A DNA stretch of 5,998 bases, from NCBI GenBank assembly GCA_030610325.1, contig JAUWRZ010000146.1, positions 1-5,998 on the forward strand, given 5' to 3'. The position numbers and the translations under genes were made by a program. Position 1 is the stretch's first letter. Each line of letters starts with the position of its first letter. This DNA comes from Sulfurimonadaceae bacterium (GTDB lineage Bacteria; Campylobacterota; Campylobacteria; Campylobacterales; Sulfurimonadaceae). The notes below the pieces were generated by a model that was given only the letters and a program-made list of their open reading frames with translations, made no database searches and was not told the DNA's origin. Of the stretch, positions 5,943 through 5,998 are shown piece by piece.

Positions 5943-5998
5943 ATCTGTGCTGCGACTTCTGCAGCAAAGTCTTCTTCTTTTTTCTCGATACCTTCACC
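5936..5998 (-). CDS. tsf: Elongation factor Ts, C-terminal end (runs off the right edge)
   Basis: Only the last 20 codons plus TAA are in the window. They read GEGIEKKEEDFAAEVAAQMG, which closely matches the known end of EF-Ts (E. coli has GEGIEKVETDFAAEVAA near its C-terminus). EF-Ts is the cytoplasmic guanine-nucleotide exchange factor that recycles EF-Tu-GDP during translation. The rest of the gene, usually preceded by rpsB, lies beyond the window. The identification rests on a short but very characteristic tail and on the remembered tsf-ABC-fliR order in Campylobacter. Confidence 0.88.
   Translation of the reverse strand, partial: GEGIEKKEEDFAAEVAAQMG

Overview
The window looks like a chromosomal housekeeping segment of a member of the Campylobacterota (Epsilonproteobacteria), probably a free-living Sulfurimonas/Sulfurovum-type organism. 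The gene order on the minus strand (tsf, ABC ATPase, fliR, a very acidic protein, gmk, tatA, argS) matches the order I remember from Campylobacter jejuni. In Helicobacter pylori, as I recall it, a poly-E-rich protein and a PLD-family nuclease also sit beside gmk/tatA/argS. This synteny is from memory and was not searched.

Layout from right to left, in the direction of most transcription. The last 20 codons of tsf (elongation factor Ts) end in a hairpin that overlaps the stop codon. Next is a LolD/MacB-type ABC ATPase, whose -10 box lies so close to its ATG that the mRNA may be leaderless. A 127-bp spacer with facing purine-rich and pyrimidine-rich tracts follows, then fliR (flagellar type III export gate). 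A short plus-strand gene meets fliR tail to tail with no spacer. It encodes a predicted exported protein with a phospholipase-D-like fold whose catalytic His and Lys are absent. A divergent intergenic region with a 37-bp near-perfect palindrome separates it from the next minus-strand gene, which encodes a 585-residue protein: a degenerate response-regulator receiver domain, about 400 residues of Asp/Glu-rich low-complexity sequence, and a short ordered-looking C-terminal tail. That gene overlaps gmk (TTGA). tatA follows after a 162-bp gap, and argS starts 3 nt after tatA and runs off the left edge.

Working together: argS and tsf serve translation, gmk makes GDP for nucleotide metabolism, tatA is part of twin-arginine export, fliR is part of flagellar export, and the ABC ATPase probably powers a lipoprotein-release or MacB-like permease encoded elsewhere. 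The two poorly understood proteins, acidic receiver-like and inactive-looking PLD-like, are divergently transcribed from one palindrome-containing region and are the most interesting part. I see no mobile element, CRISPR array, tRNA or rRNA.
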